DNA from: IDS-8 sp035304345
Lineage (GTDB): Bacteria > Pseudomonadota > Gammaproteobacteria > Steroidobacterales > Woeseiaceae
Direction of reading: 5' to 3'
Length of the DNA: 64,000 nt
Assembly: GCA_035304345.1 (NCBI GenBank)
Contig: DATGQE010000070.1
Span: 62,001-126,000 of the forward strand
Shown here piece after piece: positions 16,813 through 24,517 of the stretch. The notes beneath the pieces are model-generated. The model saw nothing but the letters and a program-made list of their open reading frames with translations, had not been told where the DNA came from and did no database searches. Position 1 is the first letter of the stretch. Each line of letters begins with the position of its first letter. The translations under genes and the position numbers were made by a program.

Positions 16813-17724
16813 ATGGACAATCGCCTGCTGTACCTGGTGACGGTGCTGATCTGGGGCTCGACCTGGCTCGCCATCGAGTTCCAGCTCGGCGTGGTGGCGC
16901 CCGAGGTGTCCATCGTCTATCGCTACGCGCTCGCGGCGGCCATGCTGTTCGGCTGGTGCCGATTCCGCGGGCTGCGCCTCGCGTTCGGCCGCCGAGCGCA
17001 CGGCCACTTCGCGCTTCTCGGCCTGCTCCTCTTCTGCCTCAACTACATCCTCACCTACCAGGCGCAGGTGCACATCACGTCCGCGCTGAGCGCCATCGCG
17101 TTCTCGACCATGCTGTGGATGAACATCGCGAACGCGCGCCTGTTCTTCGGCACCCGCGCGGACGGCCGCGTGCTCGTCGGCTCGGTGCTCGGCATCGCCG
17201 GCGTGCTGGTGCTGTTCCTGCCGGAGGTGAGGGCCTTCTCCTTCACGGACGCGACGCTTCTCGGCGCGGCGCTTTGCGTCGCCGGGGCGTTCGTGGCCTC
17301 GCTCGGCAACATGGTGTCGCAGAGCGCCCAGGCGGCCGGCCTGCCGATCGTGCAGTCGAACGCCTGGGGCATGCTGTACGGCGCCGTCTTCACCGGCCTG
17401 ATCGCGCTGGTGCAGGGGAAGCCGTTCAATTTCGATCCGTCGCCGGGCTACGTCGTGTCGCTCGGCTACCTCGCGGTGTTCGGCTCGATCGTGGCGTTCG
17501 GCTCGTACCTCACGCTGCTTGGCCGGATCGGCGCGCACCGCGCGGGCTACGCCGTGGTGATGTTCCCCGTGGTGGCGCTGGTGCTGTCGTTCCTGTTCGA
17601 GGGACTCGCGCTGTCGGGCAACGTGCTCGCCGGGATCGCGCTGGTGATGGCGGGCAACGTGCTGGTCCTCTCGCGTGCGCGCGGCTCCCGTTTGCGGCGC
17701 ATGACGGCCGAGCGCGCGAGCTGA
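16813..17724 (+). CDS. EamA-family (DMT) exporter
   Basis: 303 residues from ATG 16813, with ten hydrophobic segments in two EamA repeats. The opening LVTVLIWGSTWLAIEFQLG and the IAFSTMLWMNIANARLFFG stretch are typical. It is a probable inner-membrane exporter of amino acids or small metabolites. Divergent placement next to a MocR regulator is a repeated arrangement for such exporters, and suggests induction by an amino acid or vitamin B6-related effector. A longer open frame upstream runs through the regulatory region and is discarded. Confidence 0.88.
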   Translation: MDNRLLYLVTVLIWGSTWLAIEFQLGVVAPEVSIVYRYALAAAMLFGWCRFRGLRLAFGRRAHGHFALLGLLLFCLNYILTYQAQVHITSALSAIAFSTMLWMNIANARLFFGTRADGRVLVGSVLGIAGVLVLFLPEVRAFSFTDATLLGAALCVAGAFVASLGNMVSQSAQAAGLPIVQSNAWGMLYGAVFTGLIALVQGKPFNFDPSPGYVVSLGYLAVFGSIVAFGSYLTLLGRIGAHRAGYAVVMFPVVALVLSFLFEGLALSGNVLAGIALVMAGNVLVLSRARGSRLRRMTAERAS

Positions 17725-17731
17725 AGCGCGC

Positions 17732-18247
17732 TCAGGCCACCGAGCGGCCGGCGCCCGGGCCCGCCAGGCCGTAGATCGCCGCGATCTCGGCGGCGTCGAG
17801 GTAGTCGGGGTGGTGCCGCTCCAGGATGCGCGCGTAGTCGTGGCCCCGGTCGTCCCGGCTGACGTGGAACACGTAGCCGTGAGTCGCGAGCGGCGTGTCC
17901 GGGTCGATGCCCATGAGCCCGGCGATGGCGTGCTCCCCCGGTCCGAGCCGCGTCTCGCCGACGTGCAGGTGGCGCCGCTCGATGCGCCAGCCCGCCGCCT
18001 TGAAGGTCGCGCCGATCGACGCGCCCGCGAGCACACGCGCGTGCTCACGGGCGAGCTCCGGCGGCACGGGGAGCAGGAACCGTACCTCGGCGTAGCTGCG
18101 GCAGATCCGGCGGCCGCCGGACAGGCTGTACAGGTTCGACACGCGCTGCTCGTGGTCCGCGGCGAGCACCTCCACCCCGTAGCTGCCGAAGCGCGCGCGA
18201 ATGCGCTCGCTCGAAAGCAGCGTGCCTTGCTCGTGGCCGTCTTGCAT
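17732..18247 (-). CDS. Protein of unknown function
   Basis: 171 residues, soluble, with no signal peptide. The middle part (SNLYSLSGGRRICRSYAEVRFLLPVPPELAREH) and the later HGYVFHVSRDDRGHDYARILERHHPDYL are well-structured mixed alpha/beta sequence and codon use is normal, so the gene is real. I do not recognise the family. It converges on the EamA gene (7 bases between ends). An ATG-proximal promoter is not obvious. Confidence 0.65.
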   Translation of the reverse strand: MQDGHEQGTLLSSERIRARFGSYGVEVLAADHEQRVSNLYSLSGGRRICRSYAEVRFLLPVPPELAREHARVLAGASIGATFKAAGWRIERRHLHVGETRLGPGEHAIAGLMGIDPDTPLATHGYVFHVSRDDRGHDYARILERHHPDYLDAAEIAAIYGLAGPGAGRSVA

Positions 18248-18411
18248 GCACGTCGTCCGGTGGCGGAGGGGCGCACAGGGTACCCGATTTCCGCGCGCCT
18301 GGCATCCGGGTGTGAAATAACGACTGTTCAGTGACTTGTAAGATGTTCTTGAGGTGATTTATCCTGCGGCGGCCGCGCATCCGCGCGTTCGGCCGCGCGC
18401 GGAGCGGGGCT

Positions 18412-18417
18412 TATAAT
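18412..18417 (+). promoter_or_regulatory. -10 element TATAAT directly upstream of a start codon
   Basis: A perfect TATAAT ends 7 bases before the ATG at 18424, so transcription should begin at or next to the start codon. No ribosome site is present. The -35 region is weak. Confidence 0.5.
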
Positions 18418-18423
18418 CCGCGC

Positions 18424-18783
18424 ATGTCACACGAGCTCAGATGCTATCGCTGCGGCGCTTCGCTCGCCGCGCTCACGCTGCCCCTGTCGCGCCACGATGC
18501 CTGCCCGCAATGCGCCGCGAGCCTGCACTCCTGCCGGATGTGCCGTCACTACGACCCCAGGGTGCCGAAGCAATGCCGCGAGGACGACGCGGAAGAGGTG
18601 ATGGACAAGGAAGTGGCGAACTTCTGCGAGTGGTTCGTGCCGAGCCCGGATGCCTTCGACCCGGGCCGCTCGCGTGAGGCCGCGCGTGCACGCTCGGAGC
18701 TCGAAGCCCTGTTCGGCGCCGCTTCCACCGCGGAGCCCGAGGAGGACGACCTGCTGAAGAAAGCCGAAGACCTGTTCCGGTAA
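18424..18783 (+). CDS. Zinc-ribbon protein of unknown function
   Basis: 119 residues. The first 60 residues hold paired cysteines CYRC, CPQC and CRMC, plus CRE and a single Cys in NFCEWFVP, which would bind one or two zinc ions. The rest is an acidic helical tail. The family is conserved in Gammaproteobacteria but uncharacterised. It precedes queC by 14 bases and is probably co-transcribed with it. The mRNA may be leaderless (see the TATAAT at 18412). Confidence 0.75.
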   Translation: MSHELRCYRCGASLAALTLPLSRHDACPQCAASLHSCRMCRHYDPRVPKQCREDDAEEVMDKEVANFCEWFVPSPDAFDPGRSREAARARSELEALFGAASTAEPEEDDLLKKAEDLFR

Positions 18784-18797
18784 GCGGAGCGACGGCG

Positions 18798-19466
18798 ATG
18801 AGCGACAAGGCCCTGGTGGTACTGTCCGGCGGGCAGGATTCCACGACCTGCCTGTACTGGGCGCTCGAGCGCTTCGGTCGCGGCGGCGTCGAGACGCTCA
18901 CCTTCGACTACGGCCAGCGCCACCGCGTCGAGCTCGAATGTGCCGCGAACGTGGCGCGACACGCCGGCGTGCCGCATCGGGTCCTGCCCATCGACACCTT
19001 CGCCGCGCTCGGCGGGAACGCGCTGACCGATGCCGCGCAACCGGTGCCCGAGGATTCGCCGGCCGAGGGACGGTTGCCCGCGACCTTCGTGCCGGGACGC
19101 AACCTGGTGTTCCTCACGCTGGCCGCCGCCTGGGGCTGGCCGCGCGGGATCCACGACCTCGTCGCCGGCACGTCGCAGACCGATTACAGCGGCTACCCGG
19201 ATTGCCGCCGGGACACGCTCGATGCCCTGGAGCGGACGCTGTCTTTGGGTCTCGAACGCGACATCCGGATCCACACGCCGCTCATGAGGCTGTCGAAGAA
19301 GGAAACGGTGCTGCTCGCCGCGGAGCTCGGCGCGCTCGAGGCGATGGCGCTCACCCACACCTGCTACCGCGGCGAGCGCCCGCCGTGCGGCACCTGCGCA
19401 GCCTGTGTCCTGCGCGCGAAGGGCTTTGCGGAGGCAGGGATCGCCGATCCGTTGCTCGCGCGATGA
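18798..19466 (+). CDS. queC: 7-cyano-7-deazaguanine synthase QueC
   Basis: 222 residues. QueC converts 7-carboxy-7-deazaguanine to preQ0 with ATP and ammonia on the way to queuosine. The PP-loop LSGGQDST is at residues 9-16. Four zinc cysteines are visible near the C-terminus (Cys189, Cys197, Cys200, Cys203 in CYRGERPPCGTCAAC). The start follows a gagcgacgg stretch; the stop overlaps the ATG of queE by 4 bases. Queuosine modifies the wobble base of GUN tRNAs. Confidence 0.96.
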   Translation: MSDKALVVLSGGQDSTTCLYWALERFGRGGVETLTFDYGQRHRVELECAANVARHAGVPHRVLPIDTFAALGGNALTDAAQPVPEDSPAEGRLPATFVPGRNLVFLTLAAAWGWPRGIHDLVAGTSQTDYSGYPDCRRDTLDALERTLSLGLERDIRIHTPLMRLSKKETVLLAAELGALEAMALTHTCYRGERPPCGTCAACVLRAKGFAEAGIADPLLAR

Positions 19467-20104
19467 CGTACTCGGTCAAGGAGATCTATTACACGCTGCA
19501 AGGCGAGGGCGCGCGCGCCGGGCGCCCGGCCGTGTTCCTGCGCTTCGCGGGCTGCAACCTGTGGTCGGGCCGGGAGCGCGACCGCGCGCGGGCGATCTGC
19601 CGTTTCTGCGACACCGATTTCGTCGGCACCGACGGCCCCGGGGGCGGGAAGTTTGCGACCGCGGACGCACTCGCCGCGGCGGTGGCGCGGCACTGGCCGG
19701 CAGGCGCAGGCGGAGAACCGTATGTCGTCTGCACCGGCGGCGAGCCCTTGCTGCAGCTCGACGAGCCGGCGATCGCCGCCCTGCACGCGCGCGGCTTCGA
19801 GGTGGCCGTCGAGACGAACGGGACCCGGCGGGCGCCGCCCGGCATCGACTGGATCTGCGTCAGCCCGAAAGCCGGTGCCGAGGTCGTGCAGCGCACGGGC
19901 GACGAGCTGAAGCTCGTGTACCCGCAGCGCGAGCCCGAGGCGCAGCCGGAACGGTTCGCCGACCTGCCGTTCGCGCACCATTTCCTGCAGCCCCTCGACG
20001 ACGAGGAGCGCGCGGCGAACACGGAGGCCGCCGTGCGCTACTGCCTGCAGCATCCGCGCTGGAAGCTTTCGCTGCAGACGCACAAGCTGCTCGGCATTCC
20101 CTGA
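19463..20104 (+). CDS. queE: 7-carboxy-7-deazaguanine synthase QueE
   Basis: 213 residues from ATG 19463, overlapping queC by 4 bases. QueE is a radical-SAM enzyme that rearranges 6-carboxytetrahydropterin to 7-carboxy-7-deazaguanine. The Fe-S cysteines have the CX14CX2C spacing (Cys31, Cys46, Cys49), the variant known from the Burkholderia multivorans enzyme, rather than the common CX3CX2C. The motifs YTLQGEG, VVCTGGEPLLQ and VETNGT are present. It is coupled to queC and the small gene that follows. Confidence 0.95.
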   Translation: MTYSVKEIYYTLQGEGARAGRPAVFLRFAGCNLWSGRERDRARAICRFCDTDFVGTDGPGGGKFATADALAAAVARHWPAGAGGEPYVVCTGGEPLLQLDEPAIAALHARGFEVAVETNGTRRAPPGIDWICVSPKAGAEVVQRTGDELKLVYPQREPEAQPERFADLPFAHHFLQPLDDEERAANTEAAVRYCLQHPRWKLSLQTHKLLGIP

Positions 20105-20502
20105 TGGCGCCGCCGCACCGGATCCTGCGCCTCGCGTTCGCGCTCGCGACCGGCCTGCTGCTCGCCTTCTACGCCTGGCACCGCGCGGGCGACCCGGAGT
20201 TGCGTGCGCAGCGCGAGCGCGAGGAAGCGGCCGTGATCGCGGCGCGCGCCGTGCTCGAGAGCGTCGTCGGCGGCGACATCGAGATCGTGGATCCGCTCGC
20301 ACCCAAACGCGCCGTCGGCCGGGCGTTCATTTATCCGGCCGGACGGGGCTGGGAGATATCGGGTCACTACCGGCGCGATCCCGCCGATCCCTGGCACCCG
20401 TTCCTGTTGCGCCTCGATGCCGGGCTGACGCTCGAGGAGCTGTCCGTTCGCGACCCCGCGCTCGCGTCCGCGCAGGATGCGCGCCTCACCGTCGTCCCCT
20501 GA
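20104..20502 (+). CDS. Small membrane-anchored protein, unknown
   Basis: 132 residues. The ATG shares one base with the queE stop, so it is translationally coupled to the que genes. Residues 8-26 are a membrane helix; the remainder (EIVDPLAPKRAVGRAFIYPAGRGWEISGHYRRDP) is a small beta-like periplasmic domain. No recognised family. A link with queuosine is suggested only by position. Confidence 0.65.
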   Translation: MAPPHRILRLAFALATGLLLAFYAWHRAGDPELRAQREREEAAVIAARAVLESVVGGDIEIVDPLAPKRAVGRAFIYPAGRGWEISGHYRRDPADPWHPFLLRLDAGLTLEELSVRDPALASAQDARLTVVP

Positions 20503-20509
20503 CCGGCGT

Positions 20510-20583
20510 CCGCCCTGGCCGTGCCCGGAACCGCGACGGCAAACAGGACCAGGGCGCACAACGCGCCGATGTGACTCTTCATT
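20510..20583 (-). pseudogene. Orphan signal-peptide sequence, likely gene remnant
   Basis: On the minus strand from about 20583 a start codon opens a near-ideal signal peptide (KSHIGALCALVLFAV..., cleavage near ARA-D). After about 28 codons the frame runs antisense into the preceding gene and loses any protein character. No mature part remains. It looks like the head of a deleted exported protein. Confidence 0.35.
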
Positions 20584-20590
20584 GCATTCA

Positions 20591-20692
20591 CTCTACTGGT
20601 GGCGCGTCATTGCGTACGACGAGCTCGGCCGCGTGGTGGGCCAAAGCGAGCTCAGGCGCCTGCACGTCCCGGCCCGGGACGGCGGGTCCTGA
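20591..20692 (+). pseudogene. Possible 3' remnant of a gene (FN3-like tail)
   Basis: A plus-strand frame from 20591 to the TGA at 20690-20692 reads as plausible protein (YWWRVIAYDELGRVVGQSE), a pattern seen at the ends of fibronectin-type-III-like modules in envelope proteins. It has no start and abuts the orphan signal peptide on the other strand. The stretch 20503-20714 contains nothing else that I can identify. Confidence 0.3.
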
Positions 20693-20714
20693 AAGCCGCG
20701 ACGGCGGCTGGCGC

Positions 20715-21578
20715 TCAGCGATTCGCGAGAGGGGGCGCCGCGCTCCCCTGCACCGCGCGGGGCTCTGCGGCGGCGTCTTCCTCGAGCCGCTCCACGACGT
20801 TCATCTCGATGAAGAAGAACGCGACCAGCCACAGGAACGCGTCCCAGAAATCGACGAAATCGCCCGCCACGCCCCAGTACACCGCGGCGAGCAGGAGGAT
20901 CGAGTAGAGGACGTACTTGGCGCCGTTGCTGGCCATGAGGAGCGTGCCCGCGAGGCGGTCGTTCGCCTGCAGGCGGACGTCGAGCTCGAGCAGGCCCACG
21001 ACCAGCAGCCACACGCCCGAGTTGACGACGTCCACCCACGCGAGCAGGCGGATGTCGGTCAGGCCCGCGACGTCGACCGCGGCCTTGAGCCCCGGCAGGC
21101 GGAAGAAGTGACTGCCGTCGGACAGCCCGGCGCAGTTCTGCGCGGTGAGCACGACGTACTCGTCCAGGGTGACCGCGTAGGCCCAGTTGGCGCCGGCGAG
21201 GTGGCAGAGGTCGGCCACGCCCGGCAGCGGCGTCGCCCCGTACAGGAACAGGAGCTTCGACAGGTACCCGTAGAACGCGTACACGATGACGACGTAACAG
21301 AGCGCCCGCAGCCCCCGCATGACCAGCTTGCGGCGCGGGGTCAGGCGGTCGGCGATGACGTAGGTCTCCAGCTCGAACATGAGCAGCAGCACGACCCACA
21401 CCGCGGTATCGATGCTGGCCGCGAAGCCTTCGATGACGTCGGCGAGGCTGATGCCGTTCGCGAAGCGGTGCGCGGCGGCGGCCCATTCCTCGGCGAAGAA
21501 CAGGTACACGTTGAGCGTGAGCAACGCGTAGATCGTGTACTTGAAAGCGGGGAAGAGCTTCTGCCGGTCGATCGTCAT
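20715..21578 (-). CDS. Multi-pass membrane protein, unknown
   Basis: 287 residues with about six membrane helices and two larger loops. One loop carries two cysteines (VADLCHLAG ... AQNCAGLSDGSHFF) that could form a disulfide outside the membrane. Acidic residues near helix ends (FELETYVIADRLTPRRKLVMRG) are prominent. I cannot place the family. It is separated from the Rieske gene by 215 bases that hold a terminator-like hairpin. Confidence 0.7.
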   Translation of the reverse strand: MTIDRQKLFPAFKYTIYALLTLNVYLFFAEEWAAAAHRFANGISLADVIEGFAASIDTAVWVVLLLMFELETYVIADRLTPRRKLVMRGLRALCYVVIVYAFYGYLSKLLFLYGATPLPGVADLCHLAGANWAYAVTLDEYVVLTAQNCAGLSDGSHFFRLPGLKAAVDVAGLTDIRLLAWVDVVNSGVWLLVVGLLELDVRLQANDRLAGTLLMASNGAKYVLYSILLLAAVYWGVAGDFVDFWDAFLWLVAFFFIEMNVVERLEEDAAAEPRAVQGSAAPPLANR

Positions 21579-21750
21579 GGTCGGGACTCGCTGCCGCAGG
21601 AACGCGGCGGTCGGTAGCGGTCGCCTGCCGTGACGCCGGAGGACGCGTGGAAAGCCTCGAGTGCGAGGCGGGGCCTGACCATCCGGTTGTCCTCGTCGTC
21701 ACGCGGCGAACGCGATCAGACAAGCATATCCGGCAATGGTTCGCGACGGC

Positions 21751-21787
21751 AAAAGGAGGGCGGGCCCGGGCCTCCGCGGGCCCGGGC
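21751..21787 (-). terminator. Hairpin terminator downstream of the Rieske oxygenase gene
   Basis: On the minus strand GCCCGGGCC pairs with GGCCCGGGC over 9 bp with a 6-base loop (21764-21787), 6 bases past the Rieske stop, and is followed after a C-rich stretch by CCTTTT at 21751-21756. The T run is displaced, so efficiency is uncertain. Confidence 0.5.
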
Positions 21788-21793
21788 GCGGGG

Positions 21794-23029
21794 TCAGCCG
21801 GTGCCGGTCAGCGGCAGCTTGCGGTCGTCGTCGGCGAGCTGTTGCAGCACCCAGTCGATGAAGCGCCGCTCCATGCGCTCCATCGTGGAGAACGGGCCGG
21901 GGCGGTAGTAGCGCGAGCGCACGCCCTTCCAGTTGTTGACGATGATTTCCTTGTCGGCGAGCGTGGTCACGTGCCAGAGCCAGGTCAGCTCGTCGACGTC
22001 GTAGTCCTTGCCTTCCACGGCGTCGCCGCGCACCAGCCAGTAGATCTCGCACACGCAGTTTTCGAGGTCCACGGGCTTGAACACGTAGCCGACGACGTGA
22101 TCGCTGTAGGCCAGCAGGAACGAGCACGGCCCGAACGTGAAGTCGGACGCGCCGCCGTCGTAATCCTTGAGGTTGCCGAGCAGCGGGGCCACTGGCTCGC
22201 CGTCACGGCTGCCGGTCTTGTAGCCTTCGAACATCGCGGTGCGGCTGTACCCGTAGCCCTGCTCGCCGGGGCGCGCATGCGTATCGACGAAGTCGTACTC
22301 GATGTTCTTCAGCCCGCAGGCCTCCATGCGCTCGAGCATGTGTCCCTGCACGCGCTCGCGCTTCACCCGGTCGAGCATCAGCGTGTGCATGCGGGCATAG
22401 TCCGGGTGCGCCGTCGCGCAGTGATAGCACTCCTGGTAGTTCTCGACGGCGAGCTTCCAGTTCGCCTCGATCGGGTACACCTTCTTCGCGGCGACCTTGA
22501 GATTGTCGAAGCCGAACATGGCGAAGGGCTCGGCGAGGTCGCGCTTCGCCCCTTCCAGTGAAGGCGGGTTGTCGCTGAAGCAGACGAAGATCAGCCCGCC
22601 GAGGACGTCGACGGAGACCGGAAACAGGCCGTGCGACTTCTTGTCGAAGTCCTTCGGCATCGCGCGCGCGGCGGTCAGGTTGCCGTCGATGTCGTACATC
22701 CAGCCGTGGTACGGGCATTCGAACTTGCGCGTGGAGCCGCTCTGCTCGAGACACACGAGCGACCCGCGATGCCGGCACACGTTCGCGAAGGCCTTGACCT
22801 TGCCTTCCGAGCCCCGCACGACGATTGCGGATTCGTTGGCGAGCTCGAACACGAAGAAGTCGCCCGGGTTCGGGATCTGGGATACGTGCCCCGCCATGAT
22901 CCAGTTACGGGTGATGATCCGTTCGAGCTCCAGGCGATAAATGTCCGGATCGGTGTAGAAGCGCTGCTCGAGCGGCATGCCCGGCACGTGATCGGCGATG
23001 AGCTGGCTGATGGTGCGCGTGTCCTGCAT
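21794..23029 (-). CDS. Rieske non-heme iron oxygenase, alpha subunit
   Basis: 411 residues. The Rieske 2Fe-2S ligands are Cys85, His87, Cys105 and His108 (CRHRGS ... CPYHGW). The mononuclear iron site is in VENYQECYHCATAHPDY at about 207-223. This form is closest to oxygenases that act on quaternary amines such as glycine betaine (GbcA) or carnitine (CntA), though aromatic substrates cannot be excluded. A reductase partner is not in the window, so electrons must come from a component encoded elsewhere. It faces an upstream M20 hydrolase gene on the same strand. Confidence 0.88.
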   Translation of the reverse strand: MQDTRTISQLIADHVPGMPLEQRFYTDPDIYRLELERIITRNWIMAGHVSQIPNPGDFFVFELANESAIVVRGSEGKVKAFANVCRHRGSLVCLEQSGSTRKFECPYHGWMYDIDGNLTAARAMPKDFDKKSHGLFPVSVDVLGGLIFVCFSDNPPSLEGAKRDLAEPFAMFGFDNLKVAAKKVYPIEANWKLAVENYQECYHCATAHPDYARMHTLMLDRVKRERVQGHMLERMEACGLKNIEYDFVDTHARPGEQGYGYSRTAMFEGYKTGSRDGEPVAPLLGNLKDYDGGASDFTFGPCSFLLAYSDHVVGYVFKPVDLENCVCEIYWLVRGDAVEGKDYDVDELTWLWHVTTLADKEIIVNNWKGVRSRYYRPGPFSTMERMERRFIDWVLQQLADDDRKLPLTGTG

Positions 23030-23082
23030 ATGCGGCTGAATTCAATCTGTTATGTCATTGAGACCAACATACCACACGCCGC

Positions 23083-23099
23083 CCCGGATGGCCTCCGGG
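23083..23099 (-). other. Small GC hairpin after the M20 gene
   Basis: CCCGGA and TCCGGG pair over 6 bp with a 5-base loop, 7 bases beyond the M20 stop on the minus strand. There is no T run, so it may be a processing or attenuating hairpin rather than a terminator. Confidence 0.3.
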
Positions 23100-23105
23100 C
23101 TACCA

Positions 23106-24404
23106 TCATCTGAAACCGGCCGCGTAATCCAGCGCGAATCCCACGTGCGCGCGTACCCCCGTGATGAGCGCATCCTCGTTGACGTGGAAAAGCGGCGAAT
23201 GGTTGGAAGCCGCTTCGCCCGGCGCCACGCCTTCCTCGTTGATGCCGAGCATGAGATACAGCCCGGGAATGTGCCGCTCGTAGTGGGCGTAATCCTCCGC
23301 GCCCGTGATCAGCGGGTGCTCCTCGACGTTGCCTTCGCCCGCCGCCCACTCGAGCGTCGGCATCATGCGCCGGAGCAGCTCGGGGTCGTTGCCCGTGACG
23401 GGCGCGTACGGGTCGATGGTCACGGTGACGCTCGCGCCGGAAGCTTCCGCGATGTGATCGACGGTGCGCCGGAGCCTCGCGTGCAGCTCCTCGCGAACGC
23501 CGGTATCGAACGTGCGGATCGTGCCCTCGAGGCGTACGTCGTCCGGAATGATGTTGCCGCGAACGCCGCCGCGGATGCTGCCGATGGTGATCACCGCGGG
23601 TCCCTTGGTGATGTCGAGCTGCCGCGCGGGAATGCCCTGCAGGGCGGTGACGATCTGCCCGGCCACGTAGATCGGGTCGACGCCGCGCCAGGGAGACGAG
23701 CCGTGGGTCTGCCGCCCGCGGATGTCGATCGCGAGACTGTCGGATGCCGCCATGAACGGTCCTGCCCGGTAGTTGAGCGTGCCCGCGCGCGCCGGCCAGG
23801 CGTGCAGGCCGAAGATCGCCTCGGGCGCGTCCGGCGGATCGAGCACGCCTTCCTCGATCATGAGCGCCGCGCCGCCTTGCTCGCCGGCCGGCGCGCCTTC
23901 CTCCGCGGGCTGGAAGATGAACTTGACGGTGCCGGACAGGAGGTCGCGATGCTGCGCCAGCACTTCCGCGGCGCCCATCAGCATCGCCACGTGCGTGTCG
24001 TGGCCGCAGGCGTGCATCACCCACACTTCCTCGCCGTTGTACTCGGCTTTTGCTTCGGAGGCGAACGGCAGGTTCGTCTGCTCGCGCACCGGCAGCGCGT
24101 CCATGTCGGCCCTGAGCGCGATGACGGGGCCGGGGCGGGCGCCTTTCAGGGTGCCGACCACGCCGGTGTGCGCGATCCCGGTTTCGACGCGATCGAAATC
24201 GAGGGCACGCAGGTGGTCGGCGACCTTCGCCGCGGTCCTGAACTCACGGTTGGACAGTTCCGGGTGGCGGTGGAAATCCCGCCGCCACTCGATGACCTTC
24301 GGCTCGACGGCCTCGATCGAGGCGAGGAGGGCGGGATTCCGCTCGGGGCCGGCGGCCTGTACGGCGACGGCGGCGAAGATCAGGGCGAGTGCGATTCTCG
24401 ACAT
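23106..24404 (-). CDS. Exported M20D amidohydrolase
   Basis: 432 residues from ATG 24404 (MSRIALAL); the longer upstream reading is rejected because a signal peptide begins here (cleavage near VQAAG). The M20D family splits N-acyl amino acids such as hippurate and indole-acetyl conjugates. Metal-binding motifs are visible: MHACGHDTHVAML, QPAEEGAPAGEQGG, FGLHAWP and the C-terminal SNHSPLFHVNEDAL. Export to the periplasm is notable since many M20D enzymes are cytosolic. It faces a divergent sugar-dehydrogenase gene 113 bases away. Confidence 0.92.
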   Translation of the reverse strand: MSRIALALIFAAVAVQAAGPERNPALLASIEAVEPKVIEWRRDFHRHPELSNREFRTAAKVADHLRALDFDRVETGIAHTGVVGTLKGARPGPVIALRADMDALPVREQTNLPFASEAKAEYNGEEVWVMHACGHDTHVAMLMGAAEVLAQHRDLLSGTVKFIFQPAEEGAPAGEQGGAALMIEEGVLDPPDAPEAIFGLHAWPARAGTLNYRAGPFMAASDSLAIDIRGRQTHGSSPWRGVDPIYVAGQIVTALQGIPARQLDITKGPAVITIGSIRGGVRGNIIPDDVRLEGTIRTFDTGVREELHARLRRTVDHIAEASGASVTVTIDPYAPVTGNDPELLRRMMPTLEWAAGEGNVEEHPLITGAEDYAHYERHIPGLYLMLGINEEGVAPGEAASNHSPLFHVNEDALITGVRAHVGFALDYAAGFR

Positions 24405-24517
24405 GCGATGGCCTCCCGGTCGGTTCCCCGGCGCACTGTAACGCAATGCGTGCATGGCGGCGAAGCGGCCGGGATCGTATGCTTGCGGCACGGGAACGTC
24501 GACGCGGGAGGTGGGCA

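Noticed and set aside
18784..18797. preQ1 riboswitch before queC
   Set aside because: The gap to the preceding gene is 14 bases, too short for any riboswitch.
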